Source: Muribaculaceae bacterium (GTDB taxonomy: Bacteria; Bacteroidota; Bacteroidia; Bacteroidales; Muribaculaceae). From it: a DNA stretch of 13,733 nt. The notes beneath the pieces are model-generated. The model made no database searches. It had not been told where the DNA came from and saw nothing but the letters and a program-made list of their open reading frames with translations. Positions 7,062-13,733 of this stretch are shown here, piece after piece. The stretch is taken from positions 1 to 13,733 of the forward strand of contig JAKSMA010000033.1 of NCBI GenBank assembly GCA_024400895.1, written 5' to 3'. The position numbers and the translations under genes were made by a program. The stretch's first letter is position 1. Every line of letters begins with the position of its first letter.

Positions 7062-7153
7062 GCGTTTTTGTTCTAAACTGCAAAATTACTCATTATTTAC
7101 AAGAAAACAAGCGTAAAAACTCAAAAAACTGCTAAAACTACTGACAAAAACGC
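7062..7153. repeat. 10-bp inverted repeat flanking the bamD/U32 divergent promoter region
   Basis: GCGTTTTTGT (7062-7071) is repeated as its exact complement ACAAAAACGC (7144-7153), 72 bp apart. The pair brackets the bamD promoter. A related GCGTAAAAAC lies at 7111-7120. With such an AT-rich sequence chance is possible, but the symmetric placement would suit a regulator site. Confidence 0.4.
7081..7110 (-). promoter_or_regulatory. Promoter of the bamD-rpoZ operon
   Basis: On the minus strand, TTG (7108-7110), a 19-nt spacer and TAATTTTG (7081-7088) match the Bacteroidetes consensus exactly. This predicts a leader of about 30 nt before the ATG at 7044 and excludes the upstream in-frame TTG at 7083 as the start. 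Confidence 0.75.
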
Positions 7154-7193
7154 AAACTATGCTTAAAAATCCCAAAATGAAGTGTTTTTTTAG

Positions 7194-7201
7194 TACTTTT
7201 G
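7194..7201 (+). promoter_or_regulatory. Possible -7 element of the U32 gene
   Basis: TACTTTTG matches TAnnTTTG, but no TTG is found 19-21 bp upstream. If it is used, transcription would begin at about 7205-7208, so the gene would be nearly leaderless and start at the ATG at 7210 rather than 7204. Confidence 0.35.
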
Positions 7202-7203
7202 TG

Positions 7204-9051
7204 ATGAAAATGAAAACTAAACAGAGAGAAATAGAATTGCTGGCACCTGCACGTGATGCAGATATCGCGATAGAAGCGATACTGCATGGAGCAGATGCGG
7301 TGTACATGGGACCGGAGAGCCACGGTGCCCGTGCTGCTGCCGGTAATTCGACTGAAGATATCGCTCGTGTGGCCGCTTTTGCACATCAATTTGGCGCCCG
7401 GGTGTATGCTACCGTTAACACGCTTGTGTATGACGAAGAAATTCAGCGTGTTGAAAATTTGATTGCAGACCTTTATTCGGCTGGAGTTGATGCGCTAATT
7501 GTGCAGGATTTGGGCATACTGCGAATGAATATTCCGCCAATATCCCTTCATGCCAGCACACAGTGTGATTTGCGCACACCGGAAAAAGCAAAGTTCCTTG
7601 AGAACATGGGCTTTTCTCAGTTGGTAATGGCACGAGAACTGTCGCTGAAAGAAATTGCCGACATTCATAATACTGTGCCTCAAACTCCTCTTGAAGCATT
7701 CGTACATGGCGCTTTGTGTGTAAGCTATAGTGGCAGATGCCAGGTGAGCCAGTGCTTAAAAGGCAGAAGTGCTAACAGGGGTGAATGTGCTCAGATTTGT
7801 CGCCTGCCATTCAACTTGCTTGATGGCGATGGTAATGTGCTTGAAAAGAACAAACATCTGCTTTCGCTTCGCGACTATGACGCAAGTGGCCATGTCGAAG
7901 AACAGCTTGAGGCCGGAGTGTCGTCGCTAAAGATTGAAGGGCGGTTGAAGGATTGCAGTTATGTGAAGAATGTGGTGGCATATTATCGCCAAGCTCTTGA
8001 CAAGGTGATTTCTGCTCATCCGGATAAATATGTGAGAGCATCGTATGGTGTGTCGGAACATACCTTTGAACCTAATTTGTTGAAGAGCTTTAATCGTTCA
8101 TTCACTACTTATTTTTTGACGGAACGCAATCCGAAAAATGGTGTAGAAATGGCTTCGCTCCGAACTCCTAAATCGCTTGGTGAACCAATTGGAACTGTGC
8201 TGTGTACCAGTGGGAAAACTGTAAGAATCTCAACTACAGCTAAAATATCAAACGGCGATGGTTTGAGTTTTTTCGGCCAGGATGGTGAATATGTAGGTTT
8301 CCGTGTGAATAGAGTGGAAGGGTCCGATTTGATATTAAAGGATGTGATTTCCATACAAGCGGGTACTCCAATCTTTAGGACATACGATAAGGCGTTTGAT
8401 GATTTGCTCAGAGGGCAGTCGGCCTCGAGAAAAGTAAAAATAGATGCACGCATGTGGTGGGCGAATGATTTGCTGAATCTGCAGCTATCTGACGAACGTG
8501 GAAATCGTGTAGTGAAATCTGTATCATGTCAAAAACCAGAAATGTCGAAAACTGACCAGGGGCCTCGTCAAACTCAAGCAATAGGAAAACTGGGTGGCAC
8601 AATATATCGTCTTGATAAAGCAGAAGTGGTGGGTGAGCTTTTTATTCCGTTGCCAGTGTTGGGGCAGTTAAGAAGAGATGCTGTCGGATTGCTTGAACGT
8701 GCACAACGAATTACTTTTATACGACCACTCCGATTGCCAGAGCAGAGAGATGCGTTGTGCTTTTCAAAGAATTTGACCTATTACGACAATGTTGCAAACC
8801 ATTTGGCTAAAGAATTATACAAGGATCACGGAGCAGAAATAGTTGAACCAGCATTAGAGTGCGAGATGCCTGAAGGTAATCCAACTGTGATGCATACACG
8901 GTATTGCATACGTCGCGAATTGGGCGCATGTAAGAAACTGAAAGGGGGAAGGCGACTCCCTGAAAAACTGCTGCTGCAAACTGGTGATAATGTTTTTGAA
9001 GTGCATTGTGATTGTGGCAGGTGTGAAATGCGGATTACTTTGAAAAATTGA
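7204..9051 (+). CDS. U32-family protein (RlhA/TrhP-like, RNA hydroxylation or protease-like)
   Basis: The product has 615 residues from the ATG at 7204. Another ATG two codons later (7210) is equally plausible, and an upstream ATG at 7159 adds a tail the family lacks. The N-terminal IELLAPARD and GADAVYMG are typical of U32 proteins. The family signature EAFVHGALCVSYSGRCQVS is at 164-182. Cys172, Cys179, Cys195 and Cys199 fit the spacing of the four iron-sulfur ligands of E. coli TrhP. RlhA and TrhP are required for hydroxylation of a 23S rRNA cytidine and of tRNA wobble uridine; older annotations call them collagenase-like peptidases. The long form with an extended C-terminal half resembles RlhA more than the shorter TrhP. 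A second cysteine set (568, 576, 602, 604, 607) lies at the C-terminus. The gene is divergent from bamD. Confidence 0.85.
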   Translation: MKMKTKQREIELLAPARDADIAIEAILHGADAVYMGPESHGARAAAGNSTEDIARVAAFAHQFGARVYATVNTLVYDEEIQRVENLIADLYSAGVDALIVQDLGILRMNIPPISLHASTQCDLRTPEKAKFLENMGFSQLVMARELSLKEIADIHNTVPQTPLEAFVHGALCVSYSGRCQVSQCLKGRSANRGECAQICRLPFNLLDGDGNVLEKNKHLLSLRDYDASGHVEEQLEAGVSSLKIEGRLKDCSYVKNVVAYYRQALDKVISAHPDKYVRASYGVSEHTFEPNLLKSFNRSFTTYFLTERNPKNGVEMASLRTPKSLGEPIGTVLCTSGKTVRISTTAKISNGDGLSFFGQDGEYVGFRVNRVEGSDLILKDVISIQAGTPIFRTYDKAFDDLLRGQSASRKVKIDARMWWANDLLNLQLSDERGNRVVKSVSCQKPEMSKTDQGPRQTQAIGKLGGTIYRLDKAEVVGELFIPLPVLGQLRRDAVGLLERAQRITFIRPLRLPEQRDALCFSKNLTYYDNVANHLAKELYKDHGAEIVEPALECEMPEGNPTVMHTRYCIRRELGACKKLKGGRRLPEKLLLQTGDNVFEVHCDCGRCEMRITLKN

Positions 9052-9081
9052 CATTTTCAAGAATTGTAGGAAATAAGATTT

Positions 9082-9128
9082 TACGTATGGCTATGAAGGG
9101 CGACTTTCATGGCTTTATGCGTAATTTT
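9082..9128 (+). terminator. Long two-part hairpin after the U32 gene, probable terminator
   Basis: The inner stem GCTATGAAGG (9090-9099) pairs with CTTTCATGGC (9104-9113) around a GCGA tetraloop, with two wobbles. An outer stem, TACGTAT (9082-9088), pairs with ATGCGTA (9117-9123). It is followed by ATTTT, a short U tract. It lies about 30 nt after the U32 stop. Confidence 0.65.
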
Positions 9129-9144
9129 GTGAGAGATAATTACG

Positions 9145-9172
9145 TTGATTATAATATTTATTAGTAATTTTG
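9145..9172 (+). promoter_or_regulatory. Probable promoter of the T9SS-secreted protein gene
   Basis: TAATTTTG (9165-9172) is a perfect -7 match. The nearest TTG (9145-9147) is 17 bp upstream, slightly closer than usual. The predicted leader is about 33 nt, rich in A and T. Confidence 0.55.
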
Positions 9173-9210
9173 CAAAAACATAATCTAAATAACTATTATT
9201 ACTAACAATT

Positions 9211-12075
9211 ATGATGACTTTAACAAAGAAAGTCTTTGCCTTGTTGCTGATGCTCGTCATGAGTACAACGGCATTTGCAGAGGTGAAGATCTGGTCCCAC
9301 GCATGGGATACTTCAAAATCAAGTGGTGGTGAGGGTTTCTATCATCTTTCAGATAATAGCGAAACCGTGCAAACCACTATGCTTAAGCAGTTGGAGTGGA
9401 CATATAGCGGTAATACATCTGTTACCGCCTACACAGGCACTGCAGGTCAGTATTTTGGCTCGGCGAAGAGCCCTGTGACACACGCCACTCTTACAACTTC
9501 GAAGTTGCTCGGTAAAATCCTTTCTGTAAAGATTGAGGCTAAAACCAAAGATGCTGCGCAAGAAGTGGCAATTGGTGTATCGGTTAACGGTGTTAACTAT
9601 GGTGATGCCGCAAATCCAACAACAGAAAAAGCTACCTACACATTCACCCCTGCTGGTGATGCGCAGGAAGGCGAGATTTGTATTACAATGGACCAAACTT
9701 CAGAAACTAAGGGTATTATCTATTTCTTTAGTATGACTATTGAATATGATGGCCCTGGTATTGTGAAGCCAGATCCAAAGGACCCAGAACTCTCATATCC
9801 TCTGACAGAGGTGACCGTGGAATCAGGTGACAATGCCACTGCCAACTATTTGAACAACCCATACAAAGTGTCGCCAATCACTTACTCTTGCTCTGATACT
9901 GAACTTGCTGTGATTGGTAGCTCTGGTAGCATTTTTACAACAGGCAAAAAGACAGGTACCGCTACTGTGACTGCAACTTTTGAAGGAAATGATGATTACA
10001 AAGCATCTACTGCTTCCTACACTTTGGTAGTGGTGCCAAAGCCTGTGATTCCTGCCCCAACAGTCTCTCCAAATGGTGGAACATTCACAGAACCAGTGAC
10101 AGTGACAATCACAAGCGATGACCCTTTGTGTAAAGCTATCTGGTATAGCACAGAGCTTACTGATGTGGAAGATATGGGCTATGACGAAAAGACCATTATC
10201 GTGCCAGGAAACACTGCCACAGTGACTATCGACGAAACTTGCACATTGCTTTGCGTGGCTGTGGGTGACAACAATATCGGTTTGCCAGCCACAAGTCAAT
10301 TCACAATGAATATTCCACTGAAGGCTGATTTTGGCGCAGAAGAAAGCTCGGTGACCTACTATTCTCAAGGTTGGGATAGTGTGGATGAAGCTTCAACATG
10401 GAAATATTATGGCATCAACGATAGAACTTGGACACTTGCTTCAAGCGCCCCATTTGCCAATGTTCCAGAGTTTACTACTATTGACCCAAGCAGCAAGTAT
10501 TCTCTTACGATTTACTATGCATCAGATGCTCAGCGCGAACGTGCTGTTTCTCCAGAAGTGGAAGTACAAGCCAACAGCAAGGCTGAATTCTATCTTTGCT
10601 TTGAAGGTGTATGGTTGTATTCTGCAAACTTGAAATTCATGGTTAACGACCTCACCGATGGTACACAGACCACATTGTTTGACGCATTCAAGTGGGCACA
10701 AGCAAATGAATTTACAGGTCCAAGCTGGGAAAAGTTTAGCTTTGATTTAGCGAAGTTTGCTGGTCACAAGTGTACATTTGAATTCATCTATGATGGTACT
10801 TATGGCGAAAGCATGGCTATCGACAACTTCAAGATTAAACGTGAAGATTCATCAGAAGATGCAAAAATCAATATCTTTGAAGGCGAAGTAGTTCACTTTA
10901 AGGATCTCTCACAAGGTCACCCAACAGCATGGGAATGGACCATTGAAGGTGTGACTCCATCTACTTATACTGAACAAAATCCAGTAGTGAAGTTTGACAA
11001 GGCTGGTAAGTACAATGTGAAACTTACAATCTCTAAGGATGGCGAATCTGCAGAAACCACAAAGGCTGAATACGTGGTTGTGAATGTTGCTGCGCCTAAG
11101 GCTCACATCGGTATTCCTGAAGGTGCTTACTATTCTCCATACGCTTACGCATTCGTGCCAACCAATGTGGCAATGCAATATAACGATCTCTCAACAGGTA
11201 CTCCAACCAGCTGGAAGTGGAGTTTTGAAGGTACAGACGTAACTGAAAGCGCTGAGCAAAATCCAACAGTTACTTACCTCCAAGAAGGCAAATACGGTTT
11301 GGAACTTGTAGTTGCAAATGCAGCTGGTTCAGATCGCGACTTCCTCGTTGAGGCAATTCAAGCAGGCGGCACTCAAGAAGTGTGGAATATCTCTCCTGAT
11401 GAACTTGGCAATATTGGTGGCATTTCACTCGGATGGTATGGCTACTATGGTGGCACCAACTGGGTGGGCATGAAGGCGTTCGCTGAACGCTACCATGCTC
11501 CAATGGTGGAAGCGAAAGTAGACGGCGTGACAGTGTACTTTGATAATGCCACAGCAGCAAATCAGGATGCAGAAATCACTGTAAGTCTATGCTTGCCAGA
11601 TGCAACTGGCATGCCAGGCGAAGTGCTTGCAACCGCAAAGAAGAAGATTTCAGAGTTGGCAGTTGATCCTAATGAAATTCTTCCAACTAAGTTTATGTTT
11701 GAAACTCCTGTAGATGTTAAAACCGACTTCTTCGTAGTGGTTGATGGTTTCCCACAAGGTGACACCGACAATGTGAACATTCTCGGTGTAATGCGTAGCG
11801 AAAACGCTCGTAACAGTGCATATCACCTCCTTGAAGATGAAGATGCAAACTACAACTCACTTGGCACCTACACTTGGTATGAAAGTGTAGACCAACCAGT
11901 TTCGTTGTGCATTGCTCCTCAAATGAGTTACGAAGCACAAGAACCAACCAGCATTAATGATGTAAACGCAGTCGACGTTGTTAAGACCGGTGTTTATGAT
12001 ATTCTTGGCCGTAAGCTTGCTGCTCCACAAAAGGGCTTCAACATTATTAACGGTAAGAAAGTGATTATTAAATAA
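9211..12075 (+). CDS. Large secreted multidomain adhesin-like protein with PKD domains and T9SS sorting tail
   Basis: This is a 954-residue protein. Residues 1-23 are a signal peptide (cleavage after AFA). Residues 24-182 form a beta-rich domain. Residues 190-275 resemble a bacterial Ig-like (BIG2) domain, with EGNDDYKAS at 258-266. Residues 280-367 resemble the chitobiase C-terminal module (PTVSPNGGTFTEPVTV). Residues 371-545 look like a jelly-roll cleaved-adhesin domain ending in MAIDNFKIK. Two PKD domains follow at about 550-625 and 630-715 (FKDLSQGHPTAWEW and YNDLSTGTPTSWKW). Another jelly-roll-like domain is at 720-908. The C-terminus GVYDILGRKL...NGKKVIIK is a T9SS type A sorting domain that directs passage across the outer membrane and surface attachment or release. 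The architecture recalls gingipain adhesin regions. No protease or glycosidase domain is seen, so binding to host or polysaccharide ligands is the likely role, by inference. It is a single-gene unit; start at 9211 or the adjacent ATG at 9214. Confidence 0.85.
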   Translation: MMTLTKKVFALLLMLVMSTTAFAEVKIWSHAWDTSKSSGGEGFYHLSDNSETVQTTMLKQLEWTYSGNTSVTAYTGTAGQYFGSAKSPVTHATLTTSKLLGKILSVKIEAKTKDAAQEVAIGVSVNGVNYGDAANPTTEKATYTFTPAGDAQEGEICITMDQTSETKGIIYFFSMTIEYDGPGIVKPDPKDPELSYPLTEVTVESGDNATANYLNNPYKVSPITYSCSDTELAVIGSSGSIFTTGKKTGTATVTATFEGNDDYKASTASYTLVVVPKPVIPAPTVSPNGGTFTEPVTVTITSDDPLCKAIWYSTELTDVEDMGYDEKTIIVPGNTATVTIDETCTLLCVAVGDNNIGLPATSQFTMNIPLKADFGAEESSVTYYSQGWDSVDEASTWKYYGINDRTWTLASSAPFANVPEFTTIDPSSKYSLTIYYASDAQRERAVSPEVEVQANSKAEFYLCFEGVWLYSANLKFMVNDLTDGTQTTLFDAFKWAQANEFTGPSWEKFSFDLAKFAGHKCTFEFIYDGTYGESMAIDNFKIKREDSSEDAKINIFEGEVVHFKDLSQGHPTAWEWTIEGVTPSTYTEQNPVVKFDKAGKYNVKLTISKDGESAETTKAEYVVVNVAAPKAHIGIPEGAYYSPYAYAFVPTNVAMQYNDLSTGTPTSWKWSFEGTDVTESAEQNPTVTYLQEGKYGLELVVANAAGSDRDFLVEAIQAGGTQEVWNISPDELGNIGGISLGWYGYYGGTNWVGMKAFAERYHAPMVEAKVDGVTVYFDNATAANQDAEITVSLCLPDATGMPGEVLATAKKKISELAVDPNEILPTKFMFETPVDVKTDFFVVVDGFPQGDTDNVNILGVMRSENARNSAYHLLEDEDANYNSLGTYTWYESVDQPVSLCIAPQMSYEAQEPTSINDVNAVDVVKTGVYDILGRKLAAPQKGFNIINGKKVIIK

Positions 12076-12111
12076 TCGGGATATTATCGATAACGATAAC
12101 AATTGATATGC

Positions 12112-12145
12112 AAGGCAGGAATTCATTTGGATTCCTGCCTTTTTT
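12112..12145 (+). terminator. Strong rho-independent terminator of the T9SS-secreted protein gene
   Basis: AAGGCAGGAAT (12112-12122) and ATTCCTGCCTT (12131-12141) pair perfectly over 11 bp with an 8-nt loop, and the stem runs into a T6 tract (12140-12145). It lies 37 nt after the stop. Confidence 0.92.
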
Positions 12146-12161
12146 AATGGTATTTCATGAG

Positions 12162-12185
12162 GCATTGGTGAATATTGCACCATGC
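12162..12185 (-). other. Imperfect hairpin downstream of the decayed membrane-protein gene
   Basis: GCATTGGTG (12162-12170) pairs with CACCATGC (12178-12185) with one bulged T and a 7-nt loop. It lies about 50 nt after the pseudogene stop on the minus strand and lacks a U tract. It may be a relic of that unit's terminator. Confidence 0.3.
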
Positions 12186-12232
12186 ACCATTTGTTTAAAT
12201 TCGATGCCGTTTATTTATGAGTCAGAGAACGC

Positions 12233-12600
12233 TTAGTCGCTCAATTTGCTGACGAGATTGTACCACACGATGACGATGGCGGCAAATGCACTTCCGATGA
12301 GGTTGGAAGTGATTGTGCAGGAGAGGGTGTGAGTGCCTATGATGAAAAAATTGAAGCATAGCATCAACACAAAAAGAGTCACGAAATTGAAGAGTGCTTT
12401 TTTAGGGTTTTCTTCTTTGTGCAGTGCTTGGTTAGGATGAGAGTTTGGCCAATGCAAAATGCAATTAGAGTGGTGGCTACTGCAGCCAACATATATTCCG
12501 GTATGTCATTTTCTGTGATGATTCCAGTCACAGCAATGATAGCTCAAAGAGTCAGTAATGACCAATAGATTGCGATTGACGCTCTCTTTCCGTAATGGGT
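12233..12600 (-). pseudogene. Decayed four-helix small membrane protein gene
   Basis: Three minus-strand pieces read together as one small membrane protein. Piece one (about 12600-12547) ends IAIYWSLLTL at an in-frame TGA (12544-12546). Reading continues in the same frame as AIIAVTGIITENDIPEY followed by a second hydrophobic helix (LAAVATTLIAFCIGQTLIL) and a KKKTLKK linker. That frame stops at TGA after HSSIS. In the -1 frame the protein resumes as ALFNFVTLFVLMLCFNFFII and a fourth helix, AFAAIVIVWYNLVSKLSD, ending at 12233. No ATG is found at the expected N-terminus. Hence there is a lost start, one nonsense codon inside helix 1 and one frameshift at the A6 run 12398-12403. Family and function are unknown. 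It lies directly downstream of ndk on the same strand. Sequencing error in the A run could explain the frameshift but not the TGA. Confidence 0.6.
12397..12403 (-). other. A-AAA-AAG heptamer at the frameshift point
   Basis: On the minus strand the frame reads CTA AAA AAG CAC, so the heptamer A-AAA-AAG has the phase of the bacterial dnaX slippery site. A -1 slip here joins the upstream frame to GCA CTC TTC, the frame of helices 3 and 4. The unslipped frame ends five codons after the heptamer. No clear downstream stimulatory stem was found. Confidence 0.6.
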
Positions 12601-12602
12601 GT

Positions 12603-13064
12603 TTAGAGTTCGTCGGCAGCGTAGAGGAATTGGAAGGGTGGCTGCTTGTAGTCGAAAATTTCGTCGTCGCGGAAGAAACGCTTCAATTCCACTTGTGCAG
12701 TTTCGAGTGAGTCGCTTGTGTGAACAATATTTTCTTGGAACGACATGCTCAGATCGCCGCGGATAGTGCCGGGTGCTGCTTTGCGGCCGCTGGTGGCACC
12801 AGCCATTTGGCGAACTACTTCCACAGCGCCAACTCCCTCGTAGCAACACACGATTACGGGGGTAACCATCATAGCGTCTTTTAGTTGCTGGAAGAAAGGC
12901 TTGCCTGCATGTTGGGCATAGTGTTCGCTCATTTGTTCGTCGGTGAGTTGACACATCTTCATGCCAGCAAGGCGCAGCCCTTTTTGCTCAAATCTTTTAG
13001 TTACTTCGCCCACCAAGCCTCTTTGAAGGCATGAAGGCTTTAAAATTACTAATGTTTTCTCCAT
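12603..13064 (-). CDS. ndk: Nucleoside diphosphate kinase
   Basis: This is a 153-residue protein of the normal family length. It transfers the gamma phosphate of ATP to nucleoside diphosphates through a phospho-histidine, in the cytoplasm, balancing NTP and dNTP pools. The N-terminus MEKTLVILKP, the nucleotide-binding GRKAAPGTIRGDLSMS (93-108) and the active-site NIVHTSDS (112-119) with catalytic His115 are clear. The residue after the histidine is Thr instead of the usual Gly or Ala, which I believe is common in Bacteroidales homologues. KPS replaces the more usual KPD at 9-11. A -7 promoter box lies about 40 nt upstream. The decayed membrane-protein gene follows directly. Confidence 0.96.
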   Translation of the reverse strand: MEKTLVILKPSCLQRGLVGEVTKRFEQKGLRLAGMKMCQLTDEQMSEHYAQHAGKPFFQQLKDAMMVTPVIVCCYEGVGAVEVVRQMAGATSGRKAAPGTIRGDLSMSFQENIVHTSDSLETAQVELKRFFRDDEIFDYKQPPFQFLYAADEL

Positions 13065-13104
13065 TGAATGATTATGTGTAGATAAAAAATACGATTTCAG
13101 AATG

Positions 13105-13112
13105 CAAAGTTA
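13105..13112 (-). promoter_or_regulatory. -7 promoter element of ndk
   Basis: TAACTTTG on the minus strand matches TAnnTTTG perfectly and predicts a leader of about 35 nt. No good TTG lies 19-21 bp upstream, so the -33 element is weak or absent. Confidence 0.5.
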
Positions 13113-13231
13113 ATACTTTTCTCGCTAACTAATCGGCTCCAAAAAGTTTTAAATTCAGTAATGCTTATAAATTGCTTGCTTTGTAGTCAATTCTGAATTC
13201 TCGAGATTTTAAAAGTTGCAGATGTAGTGTT

Positions 13232-13498
13232 CTATTTCTGTTCGTCAGCCAAATCGTTTTTGTGCCAAAGAATGGCAATAAACACCAAAAAGTATCCTGC
13301 CAAGCATACGATTGGGGCCACAATAATACGTCGTGTAGAAAATATGTCTGGTTCAAATTTAGCAAATGTGCTTGCCGGGCCAGTCATGAGCACAAGTCCT
13401 ATAACAATTAAAATTAATGAAAACGTGAACAACACATAGTTTACTGGAGAGAATAGTTGTTCGTTATTGCTTGCTGAATTTGTTTTTGAAGTTTTCAT
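13232..13498 (-). CDS. DUF3098 family small membrane protein
   Basis: This is an 88-residue protein with two transmembrane helices, at about 20-41 (NYVLFTFSLILIVIGLVLM) and 59-78 (IVAPIVCLAGYFLVFIAIL). The loop between them, TGPAS followed by FEPDIFSTRRIIVAP, is the conserved core of the Bacteroidetes family DUF3098. Its function is unknown. In many Bacteroidetes the gene follows ftsX and precedes uppP and truB. Here it instead follows the tail of a different gene, overlapping it by 35 bp, and no uppP or truB follows. The ATG at 13498 is the only Met before the first helix, so the overlap is probably real and suggests translational coupling. Confidence 0.85.
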   Translation of the reverse strand: MKTSKTNSASNNEQLFSPVNYVLFTFSLILIVIGLVLMTGPASTFAKFEPDIFSTRRIIVAPIVCLAGYFLVFIAILWHKNDLADEQK

Positions 13499-13733
13499 AT
13501 TGTTGAAAATATTTTTTGACTAAAGTTTTTCTTTTGTTTTTTTCTGCGATAAATAATGCGTGTTTTAGTGTCTCCATCCATTGTCTTTCAGAACTTCTTG
13601 AACGCTTGTCGCCTAATGATATCTCCCAATTCAGCCACTCTGAAGAACGGAACAATAGATTCGAAACAATCTCATCGGCTTTTTTAACGTCACCAACTAT
13701 ATAGTAACATTCTGCCATTGCTAATGCGTCGTC
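13464..13733 (-). CDS. C-terminus of a DUF2723-like or TPR-containing protein (partial)
   Basis: The minus-strand frame is open from the window edge to a stop at 13464, giving 89 residues of a C-terminus. It begins DDALAMAECYYIVGDVKKAD, a helical pair of tetratricopeptide type, then has SEWLNWEISLGDK and a basic helical tail ending NKFSKQ. Bacteroidetes DUF2723 proteins (multi-span membrane proteins related to glycosyltransferases) end in a similar TPR-like stretch with an E-(Y/W)-L-x-W-x-x-S-L motif. I therefore favour that family, but any TPR protein is possible. An internal ATG at 13718 is not a credible start because the frame continues upstream. It overlaps the following DUF3098 gene by 35 bp. 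Confidence 0.5.
   Translation of the reverse strand, partial: DDALAMAECYYIVGDVKKADEIVSNLLFRSSEWLNWEISLGDKRSRSSERQWMETLKHALFIAEKNKRKTLVKKYFQQYENFKNKFSKQ

Noticed and set aside
7159..7203. Upstream ATG extending the U32 protein by 15 residues
   Set aside because: The extension is not expected before the conserved IELLAPA start of the family and overlaps a possible -7 promoter box.
9823..10368. 181-codon open frame antisense to the T9SS-secreted protein gene
   Set aside because: Cys/His/Trp-rich translation without a recognisable domain, entirely inside a clear gene on the other strand.
12076..12111. ATTATCGATAACGATAAC considered as a DnaA-box or origin-like element
   Set aside because: It does not match TTATCCACA, occurs once, and no replication genes are nearby.
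12544..12954. 136-codon frame overlapping ndk
   Set aside because: Over ndk it is a shadow (Arg/Ser-rich, no domain). Only its last codons, beyond the ndk stop, matter, as the first piece of the decayed membrane-protein gene.
13113..13231. Spacer between the DUF3098 gene and the ndk promoter, scanned for a small gene or terminator
   Set aside because: Only AT-rich sequence with weak, short inverted repeats; the frame crossing it is a shadow of the DUF3098 gene.

Overview
The window looks like a chromosomal segment of a member of the Bacteroidales, probably Prevotellaceae or Muribaculaceae. The evidence is an NADP-type glutamate dehydrogenase of Bacteroidetes type, a Bacteroidetes-type RNA polymerase omega subunit next to BamD, a DUF3098 membrane protein, a secreted protein with a type IX secretion (T9SS) C-terminal sorting tail, and promoters fitting the Bacteroidetes consensus (TTG, about 19-20 bp, TAnnTTTG) with no Shine-Dalgarno pattern. 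It is mostly ordinary core genome. I see no CRISPR array, integrase, transposase, tRNA or rRNA.

Left part (1-3498, all minus strand): the N-terminal half of a Pif1/RecD-like helicase has its own promoter. It lies downstream of a probable two-gene outer-envelope unit. That unit is a secreted Trp/His/Gly-rich repeat protein (first in transcription) followed by a FadL/OmpP1-family outer-membrane beta-barrel protein. An 816-bp intergenic stretch (3499-4314) holds a short 9-bp tandem repeat, an AT-rich inverted repeat and the gdhA promoter, which is followed by a hairpin placed at about the 5' end of the mRNA.

Middle (4315-9051): gdhA is a single-gene unit with a good terminator. It converges on a bamD-rpoZ operon (outer-membrane assembly lipoprotein and RNA polymerase omega) that ends in its own terminator. 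bamD is divergent from a U32-family gene (RlhA/TrhP-like, RNA hydroxylation family) that carries two cysteine clusters.

Right part (9211-13733): a 954-residue multidomain secreted adhesin-like protein with PKD domains and a T9SS tail ends at a strong terminator. On the minus strand follow a DUF3098 small membrane protein overlapping the C-terminus of a DUF2723-like protein, then ndk (nucleoside diphosphate kinase), then a decayed gene for a four-helix membrane protein. The decayed gene is broken by an in-frame TGA and a -1 frameshift that falls exactly on an A-AAA-AAG heptamer. This is the least expected item in the window, and decay is more likely than programmed recoding.
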